A stretch of 64,000 bases of DNA, taken from contig NC_049992.1 of NCBI RefSeq assembly GCF_000003815.2, positions 5,759,146-5,823,145 of the forward strand. The letters run 5' to 3'. Shown one piece after another: positions 1 to 10,443 of the stretch (position 1 is the stretch's first letter; every line of letters begins with the position of its first letter). The translations under genes were made by a program, and so were the position numbers. Origin of the DNA: Branchiostoma floridae. Its lineage: Eukaryota; Chordata; Leptocardii; Amphioxiformes; Branchiostomatidae. The notes below the pieces were generated by a model that worked only from the letters and a program-made list of their open reading frames with translations, was not told where the DNA came from and ran no database searches.

Positions 1-970
1 AACGCGTGTTCGGCAAAGAGGGGCCATGTTTAAACGACGGAAGGATTTGAGATGACACAACTTACATGTACCTCTCTACTGGCTCTTTACTACCAACTGC
101 TTCTTAGCTTAATCTAGCTAAATGTAGAAAGGTAGATAAAACGCATCGCAGCAAGTGGACAACACGCTTTCTCAATTATATTCCCTACTCAATCCCAAGT
201 TTTTTGTATAGTACAATGCTAAACTTTCTTCCGACACAAACGTATACACGGATCAAATTTTCAAGCTGAGCTTCTATGATAATCCTACGTCTTTTTCTTA
301 ATGTGTAAGACCCAAACTTGGGCAGATTTTGGCATATACTTTTAACTTCAAACCTTATTATTTCTGTTAATTAATGCTTATGCGCATGCCTGTAGGGACA
401 GAGCAAAAGGTTTTTCCCTCAATTTTCGTATTTTTTTTAAGGTCAAGGTTACATTAAGTCAGGTTTACTACATCCACTATCGTTTCACAACATGCATAAA
501 TTCATGCAACACTTATTTTGAGCAGATGTCATCATAAACCTTTATCGATTTTTTTGTATATCATTAGTACTGTCTCTAACATTTACGTCAAAATTTTCAC
601 GCCTCTGTCTCTAAATGTCCAACCATACATATATATAACATAAAAACCCTACCTTCATGTGGCTCTTACCTATTGTAAGAAATGATTTAGGATTCTTGTT
701 GTCCTCTATCGACGCTATAGAGCTCAACTCAGAGTCAACATTAACAGGTTTCCAGTTACTAAATGGTAACTGAAGAAGTGATCTAATTTAAGGAATACGA
801 ATGTTGGTCTTTAACATGATTGCTTTGACACCTCGTTAAGTTGGTAAAGTCTGCCCACAACAGAATCACCTTGCACTTGGTCCACTTCTTGTGGGTGTGG
901 CTCCTGTGTGGCTTTGAGGCCGCGCTAGGAAATAGTTAATCAGTTTTATAAGTAGTGCTACCCAGATTAT
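1..970. other. Unassigned AT-rich sequence
   Basis: I see no coding exon with splice support, no repeat family shared with the rest of the window and no RNA gene here. It reads as intergenic or intronic sequence. Confidence 0.6.
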
Positions 971-971
971 G

Positions 972-1083
<112 letters not shown>

Positions 1084-1207
1084 GACCTGTACGACCTGTA
1101 TTTTATGTATTGACGTTGTTGCTTATATGTTATTGCTTTGTATGTGCTGGTGTATGGGCAACCCTCTAAATCACCCTGTGATGAATATAAGCAAGCAAAA
1201 TAAACAA

Positions 1208-1628
1208 CAAAAAAACAAAATATCGCAAACTCACATAATTACTTTACACTCAAATAATTTCTCCATACGTGTAACATGGAGTTGTCGGTAATAATAAAGG
1301 ATTGTTTTTGATCCGAGGAGGTTGTTTGATCCGACCACACACGGACCCACGACGGTCAGCTTTAGCTAATTAGCTCCAGGCAGGCGGGATAGTCCGGGGC
1401 ATCATTCCGGGACCGCCTTCAACGCGTGAGGACGAGAAACCCCGCCCACCCACAACCGTAAACAAGAACTCCGTAAACAAACAAAACATCGCAAACTTAC
1501 ATAATTAATCACATATTTACTCGCATAATTACTTTACAGTTTACACTCACATAAATGCTCACATGATTACTCACATGAAAACTTTACACCCACATAATTT
1601 CTCCATACGTGTAACATGGAATTGTCTC
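1208..1628 (+). repeat. Imperfect direct repeat with internal CACATAATTACT expansion
   Basis: A block reading from ATCGCAAAC to CCATACGTGTAACATGGA occurs at about 1220-1280 and again at about 1486-1620. The second copy is longer because a short ACTCACAT-type motif has expanded inside it. Between the copies lies a GC-richer segment that itself contains two TTTGATCCGA-type repeats. Confidence 0.7.
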
Positions 1629-1639
1629 CACCGGGAAGC

Positions 1640-3335
1640 AACACAGGGCACGCAGTCCAATGGTTTTGCAAGAAGTATCTGCAATTCATTATAACTCCGG
1701 TAGGTGTCTTTTGCACTCGTAATTGTTTATCGATGTGTAAAAAAATCTGCATACAATCAAAGCAGCACTATTAGCAACTCTATCATAAGGACCACCTGGC
1801 CATTGTGGCTACATTTCTGTTGTCTCTTAGATTATTGCACCCCAAACTTCCTCACATTCAATGACAAAAAGAAAACAGTTCTCCGTCTAACATCACAAAA
1901 CACACATATATAGCATAGTAGAAAATGTGGATCATTCGTCTTCCACTGTCTTATACAGTCATGGTTACCTCACTAGTGTCACCACAAGTACATAATTATG
2001 CTATAACACAGCATATTTGACTATTTTGATAATTCCCCGTCATGTTGACCATCTCCAGAGAAGAAATTGTTTTTAGGATCTCAGGCGGAAAGTTATGAGC
2101 GCCCTGATGTCATCAATAAAATTTACTTGCTGTGGCCTCACCTTCCAATGCTCAATGGGAGAGGGTAGATTTCTGTGAGCTAAAGCTGGAGACGAAGTAC
2201 ATTTCCATTACTTCAACTGAAACCATTCACAGCGGCATGGCTACCTCATAGGGACAAGAACTGCTTTACCACTGTCAGCAGGGTTATCTGAGGGGCGTCA
2301 GGGTCACCGAAATGAGTGCACGCAGGGGGGGGGGGGGGCGATTCAAACATGATGACATTCTTTCAATGGGCGTGATTATGACCAATGCTTCATCTTCTCA
2401 AGATAACCACAAATGGCAACACTCTCTTCCAAAGATGAACTCCTTCGCTTCAACTCTAACATCTATTATCATAATACCGGTACGTTTACGACGATTTCTC
2501 TAGCCATACTGATTTGACAAATTGTCAACGCATCATTTTCTCCAGTTACATGTTGCTGTTATAGGTTACCCTTGCCACTTCTTCTGTGTAACTTTTCTGC
2601 CACTCTTGTCCTGCTAAAAGCGTAATATTGTAATTGTAACACGCCGCGGAATTACACGGCGAACGGGCGCGTGGTTGGGAGGGGGTACAAAATACCGGTA
2701 GGAAGAAACACGACACAATTAACTGCCGCTATGTACATTTATACATCCTCTGATGTTCCTTCCTTTTCTGTCAGTAAATGCATAAAACATAAACCTGCAT
2801 GAGCATACAAAATGTCATGAGAAAACGGACGTATACTGTCAAGAATTTTCATTTAACTTCTGTCCGTCACAACCGCTATGACGTAACACTTCACTGCTAG
2901 CGTAGATATAAAAATGGCGGGAAAATGGCTGCGTACGTTCAATTTTGCCCATTCAGTCGTAGATCCGGGCTATTATGCAACGGTTCTTCACACTTTTACA
3001 TGAGTTGTAGGTCACCAACAGAAATTCAAGATTGTTGTTGAATCATGTTCGTCTTGTGCCGTGAGCATGTGTAATTATGATCTATATAAATTTGGCAATG
3101 AATGTGACAGTGTGTTCGTCCCACGACGAGCTGCCTACCCCGAAATTTAAAAAAAAGTATACTGAAAACTTTTGGCCTTGTTGTCTTCGAATGCATTGTT
3201 ATCGATGCTTTGTAAATGGTGTATTGGACACCTAGATGTCTGAAGTGTGCACAGCTCAGAAATAACTATTGTTGCATGTGTAGATCTCTTTAAGTTCCAG
3301 TATTTTTAATCTACCGGTATAAGTCTTACTACCGG
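1640..3335. other. Unassigned sequence with a 14-G run
   Basis: No supported gene. A run of 14 G lies at 2325-2338. Short frames here have no splice, start or homology support. Confidence 0.6.
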
Positions 3336-3341
3336 TATTAT

Positions 3342-3717
3342 CACCCCCATGAAACTCCTTTTCCGCCGTACCCTAAAAATTTCGCCGTACCCGCTGAAAA
3401 TCTCTGCCGTACCCGCTAGGCTCTGCCGTACCCACTAAAAAATATCGCCGTACCCTAAAACTATCGCCGTACCCGTCCGCCGTACAAAACAGCCGACACC
3501 GCTCGGCCACAGGGCATACTCACACGAAAGTCGCATCTAAAAACCCTGTACGGCAATGATGCACGGTCTCACATAGCCTATGCTCTGGGAAACATTCCTG
3601 GCCACGTCTCTGCCCAGTGGCGTTGTACAAATCGCGCCCAATCCTGAGAACACTTCGGAAAACTGTGGTGAGAAGCGGTCTGTAGAGAAGCAGAGATCCC
3701 GCGTAACCCGGAAGTGA
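3342..3717 (-). repeat. Left long inverted arm
   Basis: This is the reverse complement of the right arm with scattered substitutions and small indels. The outer 150 bp are a tandem of GCCGTACCC units spaced by A/T-rich linkers. The inner end carries CCGGAAGTG, an ETS-factor-like site common in metazoan promoters. Open frames read outward through the arm and are largely conserved between arms, but several residues differ. Confidence 0.85.
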
Positions 3718-4070
3718 CAATCGTCTGTGGTGATAAGTTTGATTTGTACCGGTTTCAGCACGCGGAGAGAATTGCTGTAACTTTGAAGGTTAAGTCAACT
3801 TAAACTATCCGGTCCTACAGGAACAAACTATTGCCAGTTCATTATAATAAGAAACAACAGGTATTAAACAGCCATGACAGCAGTCTGGGCGACTGTCTCT
3901 GTTCCGGATAATATAGTGCCTGTTCACAGGGGTCTTTGTGGGTCTGTACACACCTTGGGTATACTAATGAAGGGTGGTGTGAGATAAAGGGCTAGTGGAT
4001 CCAAGCATAGTGGAATTATGTTTTACTGCAATATGTGGCGATTTGATAAGATTGCATGCAGCACAAACAT

Positions 4071-4245
4071 ACTCCCCAAACAGAGGTTAGGCACCGGCTG
4101 TTTTTTTTAACCATTTTTTAGCGTCTTCATCGAGCTTTCCATTTTGTGACCTAAGAAAATGGTACAAAATAGAAAACCCGATAAAAACAGATAAAAAAAA
4201 AGTTAAAAAAACAAACAGCCGGCACCTAACCTCTGCTTGGAAAGT
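4071..4245. mobile_element. Foldback MITE with 11-bp target duplication, Mutator-like
   Basis: The ends are imperfect inverted repeats of about 40 bp containing CAGAGGTTAGG and CCGGCTG. The 11-mer AGCACAAACAT flanks the element at 4060-4070 and 4246-4256. Duplications of 9-11 bp are typical of Mutator-like transposons, so the superfamily call rests on that length. The interior is A/T-rich and non-coding. It is nested in the larger inverted-arm element. Confidence 0.75.
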
Positions 4246-4416
4246 AGCACAAACATGCAATTTGTACACAATCGCAGATATTCCATTATCAGTTCAGTCA
4301 CCCTCACACCTGAGTCACCACCACAAATGAGTGCAGATAGAGATCCCCACCACCAGTGAATACAGCATACAGAAGGCCAGGACAGTTCTAAGTGCAAAAT
4401 TTACAGATGAGCTTTC

Positions 4417-4422
4417 TTTATT
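4417..4422 (-). promoter_or_regulatory. Candidate polyadenylation signal AATAAA
   Basis: This canonical hexamer lies on the minus strand about 160 bases downstream of the stop codon of the spliced gene piece that ends at 4580. Its position fits a 3' untranslated region of ordinary length. Confidence 0.4.
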
Positions 4423-4579
4423 CATTTGCTTCTGTACAATTGTATTGTACAATATATTTGTATTGAGAACATTAGAGAAAATTTGTCTAACGTTACATGT
4501 CTTAATTACTACTTATATTTTTAGTTCTGCATATACGTGTACTACATATTCGGTTGCACCTTTTGTACAAATCAACAGT

Positions 4580-4730
4580 CTATGTATGCATACTAGGATA
4601 ATTAATAGCCTGCTTCTTCGCTATTAGCACCAAAAAACACCATATTGAGTGACATCTGGCTTCCCATTCTGTTGTGTTGTTGAGGACATCCTGCCCCTTC
4701 ATCATTTTCTCCAGAAGTTCTCCAGAATAT
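4580..4730 (-). CDS. Terminal coding exon of an unidentified minus-strand gene
   Basis: I do not recognise the protein. The exon opens after a strong acceptor (a T-rich tract ending TTTATTTAG). Its first base completes the AG left by the exon at 5296-5367, giving an Arg codon, and the joined frame then runs 49 codons to TAG. It begins YSGELLEKMMKGQDVLNNTT, then has a Trp/Cys-containing stretch and a short hydrophobic run (IWCFLVLIA) before a lysine pair. An AATAAA lies 160 bases further on. Matching phase across two junctions is the main support. The gene lies wholly inside the long-inverted-repeat element, so it may be transposon-encoded or captured. A weak alternative donor within the exon (ATG|GTGTTT) cannot be excluded. 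Confidence 0.5.
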
Positions 4731-5295
4731 CTAAATAAAAATGGAAATAAAATGGTCTCTATCATTATCATAAAGCATAAGAAGCGATTATTTAGGTGCC
4801 CTGTAATAAAATCATACTAGCAATTTAGTCCAACTTTAATCTCATCATAGAAGAGTTGCTAATGAGTGTATGGTACTTAGACATATTTCAGACAAGAATG
4901 TTTTCAATATGCACAGACTACTTGTTTCCATTACTAGATCCTAGATTTCCTTTCCATTCTTACAATATAAAGTCCTACTAGGTCTAAATCTGCAGGAGAA
5001 TTACAGATACTGAAATATAGCAAGAATGAATGCATTGGATTTAACTTAAAGAAAACTGGTTTAGCAATAACTACTCAACTGAACTCATTCAGCAGGAACC
5101 AGAACTGAAACATATTATAACCACAGTACCATACAAAGTATTGCTTTATCTCAACTTTTCAGCGTTATTGCTTTTGCTGCAACAATACATTAGATGTCAT
5201 TGTGCAGATGAAACAATGATTCTGTATCATATTCTGACAACATATGATGTGCATAAAGTCCAGCTGGACAGATAACTTGTTATAAGTCATGTTAC

Positions 5296-5367
5296 CTCAT
5301 GCAGATGTCTATATCATCCCACTCATATTCCTCTGACTCTGTGGAGCTAAACTTTGATGGAGGATCC
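5296..5367 (-). CDS. Internal 72-bp coding exon of the same minus-strand gene
   Basis: A textbook small exon, bounded by an acceptor ending CACTCTCAG and a donor ATGAG|GTAAC. The open frame reads DPPSKFSSTESEEYEWDDID and then ICM, an acidic Ser/Glu/Asp-rich stretch. The exon starts after two bases of a codon and ends with two bases of the next, so the phase matches the downstream exon at 4580-4730. Upstream on the minus strand, a consensus donor (CAAATG|GTGAGT, exon edge 5470) would supply TG and make a Trp codon. However, that upstream exon has an in-frame TAA 25 bases before the donor, so either a short exon is used or the gene is decaying. Function unknown. Confidence 0.55.
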
Positions 5368-5469
5368 CTGAGAGTGAAACATAAGCAGCAATAAGGTTAC
5401 ATTGTATAAGATGCCAAGTAATAAGATATCTGTAAATAAATCATTTTATATAATCACTGCTTTACTCAC

Positions 5470-5502
5470 CATTTGCTTCCAAATGTGAAATGACTTTAAC
5501 TC
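5470..5502 (-). pseudogene. Candidate upstream exon with an in-frame stop
   Basis: The donor at 5470 is excellent (GTGAGT) and its phase matches the 72-bp exon. The frame before it reads HFTFGSKW. An in-frame TAA sits seven codons before the donor, close to a possible acceptor (CATTATAG). Either the true acceptor lies inside this stretch, giving an exon of about 24 bases, or this is a broken copy. Confidence 0.3.
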
Positions 5503-5800
5503 TTACTATAATGAGGACTTGGAAAAATCAACAAAAATGAATATAATGGGTTGCTACATTGTATTAACACTTCTCCTTATACAGAGTCATTGTCATGATC
5601 ACCAACCTCCACTTCCACACTTAAAATGGGTTATAACTTATAACTTATACGTTAAATTTAATCCCTGCAATGGGAATTGAGCACCAAACGTTGCAGGAAC
5701 TCCCTAGCCGGAGAGTGAATTAAGAGGGCAGGAATAAAAGGGACACGCCATATCAGTACAATACAATGAATGGAATTGTGAAATACGTAACGTTACTTAC

Positions 5801-5860
5801 TTGTCTACCGACGTCGTTCCCTTCGAAGCGTGCTGATACTGATGCGAAGCTCACTTCCGG
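5801..5860 (-). promoter_or_regulatory. Candidate promoter edge and untranslated first exon
   Basis: On the minus strand an ETS-like CCGGAAGTG (5852-5860) is followed about 50 bases later by a strong donor AGACAA|GTAAGT at 5801. No ATG lies between them, so this would be an untranslated exon driving the gene piece to the left. The same CCGGAAGTG sits at the inner edge of the opposite arm (3708-3716) facing right. Inference from motif spacing only. Confidence 0.35.
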
Positions 5861-6222
5861 GTTCCTCGGGCCCTACAGACCGCTTCTCACCACAGTTTTC
5901 CGAAGTGTTCTCAGGATTGGGCGCGATTTGTACAACGCCACTGGGCAGAGAGGTGGCCAGGAATGTTTCCCAGAGCATAGGCTATATGAGACCGTGTGTC
6001 GTTGCCGTGGAGGGTTTTTAGATGCGACTTTCGTGTGAGTATGCCCTGTGACCGAGCGGTGTCGGCTGTTTTGTACGGCGGATAGGGACGGGTACGGCGA
6101 TATTTTTAGGGTACGGCGATATTTTTTAGCGGGTACGGCAGAGCCTAGCGGGTACGGCGAGATTTTTCAGCGGGTACGGCGAGATTTTTAGGGTACGGCA
6201 GAAAAGGAGTTTCATGGGGGTG
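5851..6222 (+). repeat. Right long inverted arm
   Basis: Mirror copy of the left arm, with the ETS-like site at its inner edge and six GGGTACGGC units toward its outer end. Two overlapping outward frames, including TTVFRSVLRIGRDLYNATGQ, are conserved with the left arm apart from a few residues. I do not recognise either as a known domain. Confidence 0.85.
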
Positions 6223-6371
6223 TATTATGCCAATGCATGTTACATCAGTAGGCAATAAAGTAGGTAACAAAATGTTTCATGCAAATATTTCTGGGCTAAG
6301 GTAGTATTTCTTATTGTTGTTTTTTTCCACAAAATTACATTACTTTCAAATTTAAGGTCTCTCAAGGTAAA

Positions 6372-6598
6372 GGTGATATCTTACTGCATTTGGGGCACCG
6401 ATGAAAGATACTCAACAAATTTCAAAGATAACAAACGAATTTTCTTACGTTTTGTGTATCTTATGTCTTTTAAGACGAACTTTTGCGTATAACCCAATAT
6501 CTTCATTATTTTAAAAAATCGGCAAAAATAAAACCAGTGCTACAGTGAACGAACCCCGCAGTGCCGCACCGGTGCCAAAAGTGCAGTGAGATACCAAC
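6372..6598 (+). mobile_element. MITE family 1 copy
   Basis: Diverged copy with terminal inverted repeats of the type GGTGGTATCTCACTGCACTT. The right end is well preserved; the left end has lost part of the CACCGGTG segment. The core runs from GAAAGATACTCAAC to the ACAGTGAACGAACCCC end. Confidence 0.8.
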
Positions 6599-7257
6599 TA
6601 AGGGGAGACGAACATCCATCTGTACAAACATAGGATAGATTAATCCTTGTATGAGGTCCATTTAAGATGCCCTTCTAGTTATTGTGTAAATCAGCCACAA
6701 CAGGCCAAGTGCGGACAGGGGTCTGTATAAACGTAAACTATAGACCCGTTGGAATCGAAACCAATCAAATCGGCGCCTTCAAGGCAAATAGATTGCAGTG
6801 TCACACAGCCTACATTCAATATCAGATTAAACGAAATGTGCAAAATGAGGATGACGTATGTAAAGGTTAGAGGTCAAAGCGTTTCAGCAAAACGCCCCCC
6901 TCCCCAGGGAAATCAAGTGTGTACGATCAGTATTGAATGGAACAAGAATCGCTTTGTCTTTACTGTATAATGAATCGGAACGTCGATATACAGCCTGGTG
7001 CTGGAACTGTAAGACCTGCTGACTGACTGCCCTCACGGAGGCAAGCCGAACAATTTTGTCAAGGAACTCCATATATGCATGGTGGGCAGAACGATTTGTT
7101 GCCAAAAATTGTACTTCGAATACTGGCGCTACTTACTACCTAGTACTTACTACTTCGTAACTTAGTACTTGGGGTGGAATGGGGGTGTTTGGCGCACACA
7201 GATATTTAGTTGATAGTAATATCTTTCTTTACACCTCTTTCTTTCTTTTTTTCGTTT

Positions 7258-7413
7258 TTGAGGCTACCAACTTCAATTTGCTGAAGGCGTTTGTAGCCTA
7301 TATAGGAAAGTCGTGTAAAATGCCTTTCCCAAGGTGACACGGCGGGGTTTGAACTCAGGACCTTCTGGACCTGATGCAAACGTGCTGCCGATTGCGCCGC
7401 GCGGTCCAACACC
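7258..7413 (-). mobile_element. tRNA-derived SINE, reverse orientation
   Basis: On the minus strand a tRNA-like head with a box-A-like GCGCAATCGGCAGC and a box-B-like GAGTTCAAACCCC is followed by the family body (GGGAAAGGCATTTTACACGA). It is truncated soon after the body begins. It would be transcribed by RNA polymerase III if active. Confidence 0.8.
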
Positions 7414-7419
7414 TTGCAT

Positions 7420-8540
7420 TGTTGTTATGTCTGTAGTTATAAATTCTTTACATTTATGCTAAGTCGCTCTGTTGAAATAAGTTCCATAACTTGAGTGTAA
7501 TGTCATTTAATCCCGCCTTTTTTCAAGTTGAATTAAAAAAAATAATAATGGCGCTGAAAGGAAAAAAAACGCTTTGTTTACATCTTGCTTGATTTTTTCC
7601 ACAAGCCTTCTTTAAATTTGTAATATTCTCATGCTACAGCCAGCCGTGTGAGGTGAAACCATTTGTATCCGGAGGCCCTAGTTGAAAGACGTTTTGGTGT
7701 CTGACCAACCTATTTACAGTGCATTTATTTGCAAATACAAGCCACCAACTGTCAAAAGACAAAAAGTCCTTGTCTAAGTCTTGTTTATTGACTTTCTGCA
7801 TTGTTGTATTATTATGATGAGAACGAGCTGTGTGATCGGATCCACACTGTGTAGTCGTGTTTCAAATTATATACGGTCATCTTCATAAATAAACCAACGG
7901 TTAGCACAGCATGTAGCTGAAGTTGATCAAATGACGTTAGTTTTCAGCCACCACAAACACTTCTCAAAATGATTAATACATGGATTAGATATGATTAATA
8001 GCCTACCTGTTGACACAGATATAAATCATTTTAATTGACATACCTTTAGAGCTCCAACTGTAACTCAACTGAGACTTGCCGCAATGTTTTACCTGCCAAA
8101 GGATTCAATTTCAACCATAGGTGAGGTCTGTGATCGAAGCAGGCAAGACAACAAGCAATTTATTAGCTTGGGCGGTGAGCCCTTGACCCTGAAATAAGAA
8201 TGCTTGTCAAGGCCAAATGAGTTTATGCCAACCCCGAATGGGTCGAAACATTTGATAAATAAAAATGAATAACGTTAGATTGCAGGCAATTGTTAAATTG
8301 ATCTTGCCTTGACTTGCCTCATTTTGTGTTTTCCAGCAAGTCTTCTTTGTGATGTCTTTGTAAGGCCACGCCAAGTTAGCTTCTTGGCTCTAGGATTTCA
8401 GGAAATAATGCCAGAGTGGAATAAAGACGAGGAAACTCTGTACTTTGGTTACCTCAGTTTCAGGGAGTGACTAGAGTAAGATTAACTTTTTCCTACGATT
8501 CGTCTATTTCCACGGTATCTACGTACGGTCTAACACGCAA
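7420..8540. other. Unassigned sequence, possible retroelement 3' end at 8140-8270
   Basis: No supported gene. Around 8225-8265 the motif GGGTCGAAAC followed by TTTGATAAATAAA resembles the tails of Penelope-like or LINE elements, but too little is preserved to call. Confidence 0.4.
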
Positions 8541-8796
8541 TCACACAAACACACACACACACAAACACACAAACACACACACAAACACACACACACACAC
8601 ACATCGACATACACACACAAGCACACACGCGCGCGCACAGCCACACATGCACACACACGCTCACGCACACGTCAAGAAAACACACACACGTACATACACT
8701 CACACGCACGCACGCACACACACACACACACACGCGCGCGCAGACAGACACACAGACACACAGACACAGACACACACACACACACACACACACACA
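8541..8796. repeat. Compound CA-rich microsatellite
   Basis: About 256 bp of CA repeats interrupted by CACG, CAGA, GCGCGC and CAAA variants. The long reading frames on both strands are by-products of the repeat. Alternating purine-pyrimidine with GCGCGC blocks is Z-DNA-prone. Confidence 0.97.
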
Positions 8797-9479
8797 GAAC
8801 TCTGTCACCATTTTTTTACATGCTACATACAGTCCAGTAGCATAGATCTTGGTGGTGCTGCCATTCCTTCATAAGCTCATCATGAATAAATCAAAAGAAG
8901 TTGCGACTTTTATGCAATAGTAAAACTTTCTTGTTGTGACTGATGATGCCTACTGCACCTTCGAGACCTTATAACACTCGACCTTTCCGTATCGCGGGCT
9001 TTTTATGACATCACACACATTTCAAAGACGACCAAGTTATCTCTTTTACCAGTGTTGAGCTTATCATCATATCCAGCGACAAATAGACCCGAAAGTCTTT
9101 TGTATGGTTTGATGACTTTTGACCGCATTCTGAGGAAATATTGTTGGATTAAGGCCATATCGGTTACCAAAAGGTTAGAGGAGGTTAGGATGGCCGTATC
9201 TCGTCCGCACACCTTCCTCTAGAAGTTTCCAAGTTCGATAAAACTATGCAATAAACAGAACGATATCATCGGAACAACGATATCATATCATTTGTCGAGC
9301 AAAATAGGTTAGGTCTGGTGATTCTCTTTCAGTTTTTCAACGATTACTACATTTCATTATCCTCTAAAAATGAAAGTGGGCAACATATTTGCCTCTATAT
9401 AGATTTACCTCTATTTAAGCTCGTTGATACTGAATATATCTGCGGGACATTTCCAGAGCAGCAAATATTATACACAAAT

Positions 9480-9610
9480 TATAATACTGGTGATAATAAT
9501 AATAATGAGGCTGATTATGACAATGATTTGATCGATGATGCTGACGACAACGATAGTTATAAAGATGATGATCATCGTAATACTGAAGACCATGATGATA
9601 CACTTATTGA
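9480..9610. repeat. Low-complexity AAT/GAT-rich tract
   Basis: Contains GATAATAATAATAAT and degenerate GAT/GAC triplets. This explains the Asp/Asn-rich frame here, which I do not treat as coding. Confidence 0.7.
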
Positions 9611-9614
9611 TACT

Positions 9615-10212
9615 TTTGTTTAATTTCAACCTCAATCCAGATTCACACAATATCCAAATTAAATAACACAGGCAAGCTATAAATGGCAAAGACATAGTAC
9701 TAATTCAAACTCCTATAATCTACTTGTATTGTCTTTATCATCTTTATCTTTGCGCACATTAACCTGTTTGGCATCAAGAACTTAAGCCGAACCGATATTT
9801 ATTAATGAAATATATCGAAATGAGACAGCAAAAGTGTATAGAGTGATTAATGCTCCACATGAATATTTACTACAGTTAAGACAAGTTGGCCAAAATTTTA
9901 ATTCCAACGCAAACGGAGTTTTCTCCGGTGCATTATGGCATCTAACAGATACCGATATTAGCTGAATAGTGCTACAATTCTATTGACTATTGAAGAGACT
10001 GTCAATCATTTCGGTCTGCCATTATCTTTGATTTTATCACAATCGTTTCATACATCTTCCATCTTCCATCGTCAATCATTCCTTCCAAGGTCACATAATT
10101 TTTTAGTTGGTTATCTTTAAACAGACGTCCCGAATTTTGCTCAGAAGCAGAATAACGTTGACTGCAATTTCAAAACGTCTTCTTGAGGTACCTCAAAAGT
10201 GTTCGACTTTAG
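9615..10212. other. Unassigned sequence
   Basis: No gene or repeat recognised between the triplet tract and the first A segment. Confidence 0.5.
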
Positions 10213-10443
10213 AAATAGAAATTTAGGCCGGACGTGACGGCCGATATATTTTGATTTGGCCCAACGTTACAGGGGCCAAGCATCAAACCGAAGTTCTTTT
10301 CGAACAACCAATCAGCGCCCTTCAAACAAGCAGTGTTCAGAGATTCGAACGCTGAGTCATTCTTGACAGAGATAGAAGAAGGGCAGTTTGAACTTCCCCG
10401 AGCTCCACGCCCGAATTGGGGAGTTAATCGCATGTTTTTGTGC
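10213..10443 (+). repeat. Segment A, copy 1
   Basis: A 231-bp segment repeated in direct orientation at 12223-12453 with one difference that I can see (GCTGAG versus GCTGAA). Near its left edge is a perfect 5-bp hairpin, GGCCG/CGGCC with a 7-base loop (10226-10242). Further in is CAACCAATCAGCG, which matches the NF-Y CCAAT-box consensus. It could be a promoter, an LTR-like end or one terminus of a Helitron-like element. Confidence 0.95.

Larger units (their letters stand above)
3342..6222. mobile_element. Putative 2.88-kb DNA transposon with long terminal inverted repeats
   Basis: The two ends are reverse complements of each other for about 375 bp, starting with CACCCCCATGAAACTCC. The sequence TATTAT lies immediately outside both ends (3336-3341 and 6223-6228), which fits a 6-bp target-site duplication. 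Each arm carries six GGGTACGGC copies near its outer end, the usual position of transposase-binding subterminal repeats. The interior holds a minus-strand spliced gene piece and a nested foldback MITE. I do not recognise the superfamily. The alternative is two independent copies of a repeat inserted in opposite orientation, but the matching flanks and ends argue for one element. Confidence 0.6.

Noticed and set aside
8467-8874. Long His/Thr-rich and Cys/Val-rich frames over CA repeats, also at 31627-31892 and 42289-42829
   Set aside because: They are read straight from CA/TG dinucleotides and appear in several frames on both strands at once, so they are artefacts of the microsatellites.
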